From NCBI GenBank assembly GCA_964017195.1, contig OZ024898.1:9499130-9563129 (forward strand): DNA of 64,000 bases. Reading direction: 5' to 3'. Below the pieces are notes generated by a model, which was not told the origin of the DNA, made no database searches, and was given only the letters and a program-made list of their open reading frames with translations. The translations under genes and the position numbers were made by a program. Below, one piece after another: positions 11,701 to 23,311 of this stretch. Source of the DNA: Siderastrea radians. Lineage: Eukaryota > Cnidaria > Anthozoa > Scleractinia > Rhizangiidae. Position 1 is the first letter of the stretch. Each line of letters starts with the position of its first letter.

Positions 11701-13122
11701 CAGTGTGTTGCCCAGTTTTCGTACACTTTAGTTTGTAATCGCTATATCTTTTCGTCTGTGAGACGAAAATTTTTGAAATTTCTTTTAAAGATACCCCATT
11801 TACTTACCTTCAATATGCAAAAGGATTGGCTGCTTGATCGACGTATGTTCAAAATTATGCCATTTTCCCCAAAACTCCTAAGTTGCCTAGTCTTCGTACA
11901 CCTGGCCCAGTTTTCGTACATCGACAAAACAACATTTCTCCACGAAAACGCTCGACGTAAACTGATGTGTCAGCCACCCTGCTGAGTGCTTATCGTGTTT
12001 TCTCTTCGATTTGTGAATAAATATCGGCTTAGCGACCAATGTTTGGTGTACAAAGCAAATGGTTATTCGGGGGGTGGATGTTTAATCGATCCTGCAGTGT
12101 TGATTTTTTTGTCCCTCACTTTTGGGCGGCTAATCTTACGTTCAATCCACTGTCTCGTACGTCATTTACTGCCTTGGTAAAGGTAGTTGACAGGTTACTA
12201 TTCTGCGTATTACAACTGTTAAGAAAAGGCCTGTATAAGATTCGACGTTTTCCTTCGGTTTCCGCTTACGCCTTTAGAATAGCAAACGCTTTACTCCTGT
12301 TTCCGCGTACGCTTGCTTTTCTTACCTACTTTTGCAAATGTTTATTAGAATCGCAACGGAGTGACAAAAATCGGTAAAACCGGTAAACTAACGATATTTC
12401 AAGGTGTATGTCAACATTCTATGCATAGACATCTACCTTAGTTAATTATTTAACGATTTAGATTGTTTGCGTGGGATTAAGTTTATTAAATATTCGTGAA
12501 CTTTGCATGACCTGGATGTAAAGGGTCGCTGTTATACCACAACAAATACATGTAGTGTATTGTACTTTGCAAGGATTGTTGTGTAATCTTTGCTGCACTT
12601 GCGACTTATTAGTTTTCGAACAGTAAAGTTTAAAATTCAGTTCTTTATCTTTTTTAAAAATAGGTTTTGAGAAGGGCGCAGCTAAGTGTACGAAAACTGG
12701 CACAGTAGGTTGAAATGTAGGTGAAGATTCTCACCTTTAAAATTCAGGAGCAGTTAAATTTAAGCTGGCGTTGAAAGTTTTTCCATTCATTTTCATCTTT
12801 TATCTGTCATCTATCCAAAAAGCATGAAGCTCCTTGTAAAATTACCAACAAAACGGGCTATTTGTTCATCTACAATACCATTACTGTGCAGTGAAAAGTG
12901 CAAATATTAGCCGCTAAACTTTTACTCACCTCGAAAGAAATTGTCCGCACTGACCTGCTTCTTCGTCAAAAAGCCTGGCAAAACCGGCAATTTATAGCTG
13001 AAATGTTCCTTTTACTTTTGGAATTCTTCGGTTGACAAAGATTTAAGTGACCGACGAAAATAATCAAATAAAGTTCTTTTTGTACGAAAACTGGGCCCGT
13101 ACGAAAACTGGGCAACATACTG
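11701..13122. mobile_element. 1.42-kb non-autonomous element flanked by TA
   Basis: Left end CAGTGTGTTGCCCAGTTTTC is inverted at the right end (GAAAACTGGGCAACATACTG), each flanked by TA (11699-11700 and 13123-13124). The CCCAGTTTTCGTAC motif also recurs inside near 11905, 12690 and 13095. CAGT ends with a TA target fit a Tc1/mariner-like MITE. No transposase frame is visible. Confidence 0.8.
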
Positions 13123-13820
13123 TATTTCAACGTAATATCAACAGACCACTTTTGCGATTAAAATTCTAACTTTTAAAACCATTGTGATCGACTTGAATTT
13201 TGTGAATTCCAGCAGTCTCCTCGACCTGGTTCCTTGCTCAGATCCCGAGACAGTGAGAGAAAGAGAGTTAGTGACCAGAGGAGACCGCTACACCCCACTA
13301 CACAATGACTGTATTACAATGACCTACCGAAAGCTCGAAGAAGACCTCGTGGCTCAACTCCCTTATGCCTCTCTTTCGACTCTCTTTTTGTTGCACCCTG
13401 CTCAGGGCCGGTTCTGGTAACTAGTGAAGAAATGGCGTTTTCCTTTGAGAGAAAGAAACAACCAAAAAGGTACTAATGGGAAACACAAAATGGCGAATTT
13501 CATTTAGCCAAGCAAATGTGAGTGGGGGATTCCCCGCTTAAAATAACTTCGGATATGATTGGCTACATTGCTAGGAGTGTGTAAAATGATATCAAATTAT
13601 ACATTGCTAGGAGTGTGTAAAATGATATAAATTATAATTAGATATGGAGTTTGAACTAAAAATTTAAACAACAAAATTAAAGTTTATTGACGTCCTCCAG
13701 GTCGTATTCCCTGCCCTCCCTCTTCTTTACTCCTTTGTTCTACAAAGCGAATCGACGATCCATGAATTTACTTCGCTTTCAGATGCCTCCCACATTGCTC
13801 TTGGAAGTCATGCTTTGCGC

Positions 13821-13882
13821 GCGCAACCTACAGATTATTCACTAATCTGCAAGCAGATTAGTGAATAATCTGTAGGTTGCGC
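13821..13882. repeat. Short near-perfect hairpin
   Basis: GCGCAACCTACAGATTATTC pairs with GAATAATCTGTAGGTTGCGC; arms about 29 bp around a tiny centre. Confidence 0.9.
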
Positions 13883-14984
13883 TGATTCCCAGAATTAACT
13901 GTAGGCTCTTAGCCAATGAAAAGACAGATAGTGACTACAATGTATAATAATGGAAAAAATCAGGAATCCAAGATGGCAGATTCAATATGCCCGCCGTTTG
14001 AGAACTTGTCGTAATTTTTCAATACGTCATATGAGGTCATCATCCCGTGACCTCAAAGGAAACGTTTTTGGACGAATTTTCTACCCTCTAAGTTTTGTTG
14101 TCATAGCTTTGGCATTTTTGGAGTTAAAGTTCTGTCTTGAACAGGGTACATAATTTTATGCTAGTCTGTCCTAAACAGGGTATGATTGTACATGTACAAT
14201 GGTCATCCTTAAATATGGCTTATACAGTATGTTTTTACTAATCCTAGATCAGAGACGTTTGCCGGTCTTTAAAACACTTTATAATTGTGTAAAACAAGAG
14301 AGTGTGCATTTGGCTATTTCTCCTAAACATAGAGCTAAAATGGAGGATATTGTCCTACACAGGGTTGATATTTTAGAATAAACTAAAATGAAAGAAAAGC
14401 AAAGAAAAAACTATGAGAGAATTGGTTTTCCCGATATTTCGGACAGTCAAGCCGTCCTTCTAAGGGCTTTTTTTGTCCTAAATTTTTTTTCAGCAGCACG
14501 GTTGCACATGGGTCAAGTGCCCCCCCCCCCCCTCCTTACACGGAAAAGCAGGGTGTGATAATCGATATTATTAAGTTTTCAAGCTCGGTTATCGAATGTC
14601 CAGCTCTCTGATTGGTTTACCACACACAGGTTACCAAGCCAATAACCCTGCTTTTTACCTTATAAGGAAATTAGATACACGTCAAGTGACGCGGCGTTCA
14701 AAAGATTTTGCCGAGAAGCAAAAGTTTTATACAGAATTATGACGAAAAAAAAATCAGCAGGGATTATAGAAGTTGTGAATTTCCATGCAGGAAAAAGAAA
14801 CATTTCACTAGCGCTTATTGGTTATTAAGTGTTTATAATCAACTCGACGCTACGTACTTGCCTCGCTGGTTATTTTTCAGCAACACGTGCGCCCGTGGAA
14901 TAAATGTTACATATCGATATTAATCGACACAAGAACGTTCTCGTTGTGATTATCGATTTTCATCGATGATAAAAATCAATCAAT
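13883..14984. other. No gene seen
   Basis: AT-rich sequence with a C run at about 14520-14532. Short open frames such as 14199-14381 have no recognisable character or splice context. Confidence 0.5.
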
Positions 14985-14995
14985 ACCAATCACAG

Positions 14996-15760
14996 GTTGT
15001 TGCAAAAACTAAGACCCCCGAAAATTAAAACCCTAAGACCCTAAGACCCGAAAACTAAGACCCCCTTTTTTTCTTTGTTTTTGCCAGGAAAACTAAGACT
15101 CCCTCATTTTCTTTGTTTTTGCCAGGGTCTTAGTTTTCGCAAAAACATAAACTGAGACCCGAAAACTAAGACCCCTTCATTTTTATTGTTTTGCCAGCGT
15201 CTTAGTCTTCGCAAAAACGTAACCTAAGACCCGAAAACTAAGATCCCCTCATTTTACTTTGTTTTTGCCAGGGACTTAGTTTTCGCAAAAACGTAAACTA
15301 AGACCCGAAAACTAAGACCTCCTGATTTCTTTGTTTTTGCCAGGGTCTTAGTTTCCGCAAAAACGTAGACTAAGACCCAAAAACTAAGACCCAATTATTT
15401 TCTTTGTTTTTGACAGCTTATTTTTTTTTCTACCAGATTTTTCTTTTGTTTTCTTTTTTATGCAAAAACCGTATAGACCCGAAAACTAAGACTCTATTTT
15501 CTTTCCTTTTTAACAGCATTTTGACAATATTTGTCAAGAAACACAATGACTAAGGGCTCCGTTCCTTAGTATTGGTTTTATCTTGCTATAGTTTTATTTT
15601 CTAAAGTAAAGAAATGATCATCTCGGTGAATTTGCAATTAAGGTAATTGCAAATTGAAAAACGGAAAATCCACCACTACGGTGCAACGTCTTCACTCAAC
15701 ATATTGAACTGTTTTCTTTCATCGTACTTGCATTATTGATATCTTGATACCACGTTGCCC

Positions 15761-15797
<37 letters not shown>

Positions 15798-16969
15798 ATT
15801 TCATCATAACACGTTAAGAGCGAATGTCAGTAAAAAAACGAGCAAAATTTTGATTAGCGGTAACAGTTGAAAAATCGATTTCTTTCATTTTTTCATCTAT
15901 GCATATGTTCGTTTTTTACTGACATTCGCTCTTAAGGCCCGGGTAAAACGCCGTACTTCACATGAGAGGAACTCAATTCAGCTAGGTCTAAGTCCAGTTA
16001 AGAAAAGCGTAAAAACGTTTTCTTTGCACCCGAGTATGCCTCGTCCCTTTCCTCCGATTACGTCTGGTAATTGAACCTTCCAGTGATTCTTGCGGCGATC
16101 AAAAATCAGTGGTTACAAATAACAATAACAACACCTGTACTTTTTAGCTTTTGACTCAAATACTGTGTCTTTCGATCTTCTATTGTTGTTGACCTTGCGT
16201 GTAAAGAATAATCAAGGATATTTGTTGACCTTCTGTTATCCAGTTTTTCGTGATCAGCACGCTTCTCGCATATACAAATGCATATGGCGTTCGCTGTAGA
16301 CGCACACCGAGAGATGATGGCCGTTTTGGGTTTTGCGAACTACGCAAATCTGGACATGTTAGGACTAAGTGTGCTAAACTTAGCAAGGGTGGACCACACA
16401 ATCTTTACAGAGATTTATGTCACTTGCGTGGCTACTTTCAACAAATGACGGGAAATTAGGGGATAAGACCAATGTTTGATTACACGCTTTATTACTATTC
16501 AAACAGAGTTAAAAAAGGAACAGGATATTGTATCAACAAAACATTACATATAACACCGCCGTTAAAGTTACCATTCCGGTAAAAAACAAAAAACAATAAA
16601 CAAAAAAACAAAAACAAACAAACAATCAAACAAAGAAAATAAGGGGTCTTAGTTTTCGGGTATTCGTCTAGGTTTTTGCGAAAACTAAGACCCTGGCAAA
16701 AACAAAGAAAATAAGGGGGTCTTAGTTTTCGGGTCTTAGTCTACGTTTTTGCGAAAACTAAGACCCTGGCAAAAACAAAGAACATGAGGGGATCTTAGTT
16801 TTCGGGTCTTACTTTACGTTTTTGCGAAAACTAAGACCCTAGCAAAAACAATAAAAATGAAGGGGTCCTAGTTTTCCTGGCAAAAACAAAGAAAATAAGG
16901 GGCTCTTAGTTTTCGGGTCTTAGGGTCTTAGGGTCTTAATTTTCGGGGGTCTTCGTTTACGCAACAACC
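14996..16969. mobile_element. 1.97-kb element with long inverted repeats made of tandem subterminal units
   Basis: Ends GTTGTTGCAAAAACTAAG and its inverse near 16968. Each end carries an array of AAAACTAAGACCC / GGGTCTTAGTTTT units spaced by TTTGTTTTTGCCAGG (about 15000-15500 and 16645-16955) in opposite orientation. The flanks repeat ACCAATCACAG (14985-14995 and 16970-16980), a probable target duplication. Inside are a (GAT)n run at 15762-15796 and a hairpin at 15814-15935. A short frame near 16250-16459 is not a convincing transposase. Confidence 0.8.
15762..15796. repeat. (GAT)n microsatellite
   Basis: About 11-12 GAT units inside the 14996-16969 element. Confidence 0.95.
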
Positions 16970-16977
16970 ACCAATCA

Positions 16978-17323
16978 CAGGCGGCCTAATCTCAAGTTGC
17001 GTGTCATATGATATTGCGAAATAGTGGTCATAGCGAAATTATAAGAGTTTGTATGGAGATATTTACGATATGCTTTAGAAAACACAAATAGTACAAAATT
17101 CTCTATAAAAATACCTTATCTTACTTCCATGGTGTCTTACTTGCTGTCTGTGCCCTTACTTTCCCGATTTGTGGCGATTTTTGCGAGTTTTAACTCCCTC
17201 GGTTTTCCACTCTTGTGTTTTCTAAAGGATATCGTAAATATCCCCATTCAAACTCTTATAATTTCGCTATAACCACTATTTCGCAATATCATATGACACA
17301 CATCTTGAGCTTGGGCCGCCTGT
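16978..17323. repeat. About 345-bp foldback MITE abutting the previous element
   Basis: CAGGCGGCCTAATCTCAAG pairs with CTTGAGCTTGGGCCGCCTG. Arms of about 130 bp include TCATATGATATTGCGAAATA and its inverse. The first bases of this MITE form part of the target duplication of the 14996-16969 element, so this MITE was probably there first. Confidence 0.85.
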
Positions 17324-18124
17324 GTACCAATAAACGAATTATATTATCATCAATTTTAAAATTCTGTCATCTCCTAAATATTGATTTTCATCGATTGATT
17401 ACACCGGGAAAGAATAGTGAATTACTACTATTTCACAACGGAAACCCGTGAGCAGTAATGGGAGACCTGGGAGCTAAAACGAGAATCTTAAGCTCTTTTA
17501 GTTTAGCTTCAACTCTACTGCACACAAGATTTTCACGAGGCCTGTCAGACTCCGGAAATTTGTGGCTTGCAAGCCTGAAAGGACTCAAGTTTGAAACAGA
17601 AATAAAGATGTCTGCGAGATTATGTAATTCGACTGTTTTATCTGTAACATAATCATCTCAAGGGTCATCAAATGCCCTTATCGCACCGTTTGCAGTACTT
17701 AATATGGAAGTTGTCTTTGCAGGGTTGCAGTACTTATAAATCAGTATGTGATCATTGTATGTTCCACGTGGTGTATTTTATCGATTTCAAACAGATAGGA
17801 CGTAAATTGAAGTTGCAAAAGTGACAAGAAGGAAACACATTTTTAAATGAGTTTTGCAATGCACAGCTGTGTATGCAGACACAGCAGGAAATGGACTCAG
17901 CTGTTGCTCACGAGTTTCGGTTTGCTAATTCCCCCGCTATCAGCAGCTATTTCAGCTCCTTCCGGGTCTTCTCTTCTTCCCAGGGGAAAAAAAGCGCGCA
18001 TCCGGCTGTTTTTCCCGCTAACACAGCTTATTGGCCGTCCCGGATGTCTTGTGTGACACGTGCATGGCTCGTGTAAATCGTACCACCGATGGCTATTTTG
18101 GTGCTTGTTTGTCATACTGCACAG

Positions 18125-18400
18125 ATTTTTCTTTCGGGGAATTGAGAGAAGATTATGGTCTATGGAGAAAATGATGCTAACATACTGCTTATTGCAGTGG
18201 TTTCTCTTTCGGGGAATAAGAAAAAAGGGTCTAGATAGAAAATGATGCTGATGCATACCTCATAGATTTCTATTTCGGGGAACGAGAGGGTTTATGGTCT
18301 GTGGAGAAAATGATGCTCTATACTGCCTATTGTAGAGTTTTCTCGTTCGGGGAAAATAAGAGAAAGATGCTCTATAGAAATGATGCTGATACGTTTGGAG
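18125..18400. repeat. Degenerate tandem repeat
   Basis: Repeats of TTTCTCTTTCGGGGAATAAG followed by GGTCTATGGAGAAAATGATG and TACTGC.TATTG, about five units with a period near 57 bp. Confidence 0.75.
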
Positions 18401-18638
18401 AAAATTTTGGAATCTCAGTTCTCTAAAAAGACGCTGAGTTTACAAGCTCAGAATAGTGCAGCATGCTCAGATCTGGTTGGCTGACTTCGTATACATATTG
18501 AAGTTAGCTTATAGACCCTAGCCTTACATATCAACTTAGGTGATCATTATTAAATTGAAGAGTAGCCTAAGCAGTATTAGCGGTGCTCATTTAATTTGAT
18601 TATGTACAACCAACAAGGATCCGTAGTGCTTGAGAAAA

Positions 18639-18817
18639 TTAAGGGATGAAAACCAAAAATCTGTTTGTCGTTGATCAGAAGTGTCAGATTTTGATGCCCG
18701 ATATGTAATCTATAGTTTCGGTCATCGCTTTCTTCTCAGATAACATATCGGGGATCAAGATCTAAAACTTCTGATCAGCGGAAAACACTGAAACAGAGTT
18801 TTGGATTTCATCCCTTG
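18639..18817. repeat. 179-bp hairpin MITE
   Basis: ATTAAGGGATGAAAACCAAA at the left pairs with TTTGGATTTCATCCCTTGAT at the right, and GATCAGAAGTGTCAGATTTTG pairs imperfectly further in. Confidence 0.8.
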
Positions 18818-19203
18818 ATATAGTTTCGGTCCGTCGCCTTCTTCCGTCAGTAATCTTTTCCCCGGTTTCCTCTCAGTTTCGCTCACTAATGGAAACCATT
18901 ACACGTAAAGCCGTACCGGGAGTAGGAAATAAAAGCTGATAGATATCAACTGGAAGGTATTGCACCAAATCGCTTGAACAGACATTGAAACGAAAACCCA
19001 GTTATTCAAAATTCTCAGACACGCTCAGGCTTTTTGACCTTTATGGTCCCTGCGTTGTAGGAAATGAAAGCGAAGCCACATGATAAAGCTAATTGTGCAT
19101 AGCTAATAACGAGTGCTGGGAACCGGTTATGTTTTTTTTCACACAGGAAAACGCACTGGATTTCTTGAAAAATAGTAAATGTTTTGCAATTAATTTCCAG
19201 CTG

Positions 19204-19524
19204 CAACCTCGTCCCCAGGGCCTTCTCCTCGTTCAAAATAGCGGTCGGAGAAACCCGTGGCCAAGGCTGCCAAGTGGTTCAAAAAGTTCGTTAGAATTTC
19301 GTCCTGCAAACACGATGAAATGCCTGTGTTTTGTTTGAATGACAGTTTTCGATTGAAGAAAACAAACAGGGCCACCAGTCGCTGGAAACAACATCTGAAA
19401 AAGCCATTTTATCATGGGTCACGTGACAAAATACTCCACGATTCGTGGAGTATTTCAGTAGCCTTGGCCAGGGGTTTCTCCGACCGCCATTCTTAACGAG
19501 GAGAGGGCCCTGGGAACGAGGTTG
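19204..19524. mobile_element. 321-bp MITE with 10-bp target duplication
   Basis: Ends CAACCTCGTCCCCAGGGCC and GGGCCCTGGGAACGAGGTTG are inverted; inner arms GCGGTCGGAGAAACCC / GGGTTTCTCCGACCGC. The flanks repeat TTTCCAGCTG (19194-19203 and 19525-19534). Confidence 0.85.
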
Positions 19525-19534
19525 TTTCCAGCTG

Positions 19535-21065
19535 CAGTCTACGGCTGACTTGTTCCCAGTCTTCTTTAGTTGTCTCTTATAGCGACTGAGAACCTTGGAA
19601 GACTAGGAGAAAGTTGGCGACATGAACATGATGAAGGGATGATGGAAAAGTAGAGAAAGAGGATGCTGCCTCCCTTTTCTCCTTCCCATCACCCCTCACG
19701 TTTGCGTTTCTTTTATTGTTAAGTTTCTTTCAGTCACCCACGAATCTCGTCCCGTTGAATGGCAACAACATTAACGACAACTAATACCGAGGACGAGTCA
19801 GCCTGAGCCTATTGATCTGAAATGATGATAATAATAATAATAACAATCCTGTGAGCTGTGCAACACTAATCTTCAGTTATTTTTGTCGCCAGACAAGTAT
19901 GGTAAAAACTAAGCAACGGTCGAAACTGTCTTCTTAGTTTATTTTCTACACATCATGTAGCTTCTGTTTTTATTTACTACCGTTTTTAACGCCAATTTCA
20001 GTTATTTTTATCGCGAGACAAATTTGGTTTTCATCTACCTAACGGTGTGTACTTCGTTAAAGCTTTATTGGCATAAAAGTTCAGCACTAGTGTACTATAA
20101 ATATATATGAGAACTCTGAAGAAACAGGAAAATTGGCCACAGTAGCACTTGAAAAACTACGTAACGGTGACAACTGTCTTCCTATTTTCAGTATATTTCT
20201 ATTTTTTTTTTATTACAAGTACATCACGTACCGTCTTTCGTGTTTTTACTTACATATTTTTTGTCTTCTTATCTTATGATAAAAGCCTGAAAAGAATAGA
20301 AAATCGAAATTGAAAGATGACTATCTGAGCGAGAGCGTCAAAACATATGGCGGGAATGGGAATATTCCAAAATCTTTTTTTAGAAATAGAACGTTTTCCA
20401 CGACTTTACAAAAGACTTTTAATGTGATTGGCTCTCGTATACATTTTAAGTGATGACGGACTTTTATATATTATTATGGTCTGTGTATTAACAATTTCCC
20501 TGGGTTTTTCCTTTAAGTTCTATTTTGAACGATTCAACCTCCGTATAAGAAGGGAAGAAGGAAAACATGCCGGGGACCAGGAAGAACAGGGTTATTAGCG
20601 TGGGTTGTCTAATTAGCTCAACTCGGATGACTCCCACGCTTGTCTAAAATTTGTAAGGAACCCTTTGGATCACAAAACCTTGCTTTGTGGACGCAGTAGC
20701 GACTCGTTTTAATTTCCGAAAAAAACTTTAACTTAATTGGCTTGTCAGAAATTAAATACCTGAAGCGAAAATCCAAAACATGCATTTTTAGTGGCAGAAA
20801 ACCAAAACAAAAAAGCCAAAAAGTGCGCAATCCATGTTGCGAAAATTTAACGCAACATTGGCGTTTTATACTGGTCCTGACTAGTCCTGTTGCCTGGGCG
20901 CACCTCACCCCACCCTACAAAAGGGGGTAAACCCTATGTAGTGAACATCGAGCACACACACAGCATAGCCCCCTTGGTAGAGAGAGGTGAGGTGCGTTAA
21001 CAGGACTAATACGCAACTGTCTGAAAGGTGGAAATTTTAATAGCAGCTTCGCTCGTTTATCAAAA
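19535..21065. other. No gene seen
   Basis: Contains two related blocks near 19880-20020 and 20140-20260 (CAACTGTCTTCCTATTTTC, TTTTTATCGCGAGACAA). A small imperfect inverted repeat spans about 20870-21010 (CAGGACTAA, GTGAGGTGCG). Nothing exon-like. Confidence 0.5.
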
Positions 21066-21072
21066 ATAAAGT

Positions 21073-21189
<117 letters not shown>

Positions 21190-22680
21190 TAAAACAAAAT
21201 AAAATAAAAAGTACCAGTGAATTAAAAAGTTTAATTTATCTTGAAAATTTCGTGCAACCCTTGCTTTTGAATTGCTCCACCGACATTTCAGCCGGGAAAG
21301 GACTGAAAGCCTTTTTAGTGTATATATATCAATGGAATATTAGATTAGCGTTGTTGACATGACTGAAATGAGAGACAGTGGCAGGAGGCTTGCATTCATC
21401 TTTGTATCCTATGTCGACTTGATGGCTTTGTCAGCTGCGGCTTAATTGCACAGTTACCTTTACTGTCAGTATTTTGCCGGTTGTAATTTTTAAGGTGGCT
21501 TTTGAACGTTAAGGCTTAAAAACTTCTAATTGGATTGAACAAGCTAGGCGGCTCGTCGGTGCGGGTGTTTGCATGACACCCTCGTGAATGATCGAGCTGA
21601 GATACAAGTTCAGCGCCAGCTTACCGAGTGTACTGGTTTGTTCAAAGTCCACAATGTAGATCGACCTCAACAGCTCTTTTTGCATACCGGTATTTTGGCG
21701 GATTAAGTTTCTTTGGCATCGTTTTCAGTGCAATTTAACCGACCGGTTAGTAAATTGCATCGGACCAGATCATGTTAAATTCTCCGCAAAAATCCAATGC
21801 GTGGGCTTGGAAATTCTCTCAGCTACTATACACAGCCGCTTAATTATTGGGTGGGTAGGCACTTCATAACGTGTAGGAGACTAGGGGTCAAAAAAGCCAG
21901 CAGAAGGCTCTGTATATATATAAATTCTTTTTGATAAACGTTATTGTAAGAGGTGCAAGACAAGGAGAAAATGATTGCAAGCCGAAGATACAAACACTGC
22001 ATGGGATTTACGCTACAATCGTGTGCAAAGGCGCGGGGATGGTGGGGGAGGGGGGGGCTTCCCTATTTACGGTATGTGCCTTCCTGAGGGGTATGCATGC
22101 TACTTTGGGTAAGATAGCTGATTTTTTCTTTTTGAGTCTGAAATAGGGTATCGGCTTTGCCGTAGGTTATCCCGCCAGGATTACGATTACAGTTCAATGC
22201 TTAGTAAAACGGCCTGGCACGTGTTACGGTATCTCCTCAATGACTAGGTTTTTCCACCAGGCCGCTAACAAGCCGTCCTTAAGATAAATCTCCCCAGCCT
22301 GCGATCCTTTCGAAAGGCGGCCATCCTGGTTTGTTGTTTAATTTCCAACTGTACGGTTCTAATCTCTTTAATATAATTTGGTAATTAATTGTAATTTATG
22401 TTAGTTCAAAGCCCCATTTAAAAATCTTGGTAAATATTAATAAATATTGTAATAAATATTGTCAACAAATGAAATAACTGAAACTGATAAGGTTAGCTAG
22501 TGTTTGGAGCCATTGGGCGGCTAAGGGCGGCTAACCGCTCGCACAAAATTCTGAGAAAGTACCTCTTCTCCCGGACTGAAAACAGGGTGGTCAAAGTCTA
22601 ATAGACTGCAGGTTTCTGTTTGGATGCCGCATGGATAGGCGGTCTAAACTTCACACGGAAAGCAGAATTGTGTAGGAAAA
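21190..22680. other. No gene seen
   Basis: No open frame with exon-like borders. A G-run occurs near 22041-22056. An old repeat lies near 22140-22260 (GCCTGGCACGTG). Function unknown. Confidence 0.45.
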
Positions 22681-22687
22681 GAAAGGA

Positions 22688-22693
22688 AGAAAT

Positions 22694-22758
<65 letters not shown>

Positions 22759-22772
22759 AAAAAAAAAAGAAA
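22688..22772. repeat. (GAAA)n microsatellite
   Basis: About 20 GAAA units on a purine-only strand, 540 bp upstream of the gene C start. Confidence 0.97.
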
Positions 22773-23311
22773 GAACCGATATAACCGAAATAATGATTTG
22801 TTCAGATTGGTTGCAGTCTAAGCTTAGCCTATTTATGCCAAACTAAACGCTTCACTGTATACGATGCATTAGCCTGCCCACAAACGTATACGTCTTTCCT
22901 TCCTGGCCCACGCCACTCCGGTATGATCTGGTACTGACCCCTTGTGTTGTTTTAGCTTTGAGTTAGCTGGGATTTTATATTGGCGGTTGTGTAAAAACGA
23001 TATTGAGATATTGGATAGTTGATCAAGAATAAAACAAGAAAATAGAAATTGATATTTGCTTTTCTCGTGCCATTACAACATGACTTGCAATCCGGGACTG
23101 CAATTTATGGGGTTTCTGGGCAGCGGGGGACATTACCCGAAGGTTAAAATTAAAATAATAACTACGTCACGGGAATGGGAACTTCCCGTGAACCCTGCGA
23201 AGAGACTATTTGAGGCGACGCGTTCTGCGGGGTTGACTTATATCAATACACGTCCTTTTGCAAAAAAGGTCTTGTAAGTTTTGATAAGCTTCAATTTGTT
23301 TCGGTTAAAAG

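Noticed and set aside
16250..16459. Cys/His-containing frame that looked like a retroelement zinc knuckle
   Set aside because: Spacing does not match CCHC and there is no gag-pol sequence nearby; it sits inside a non-autonomous element.
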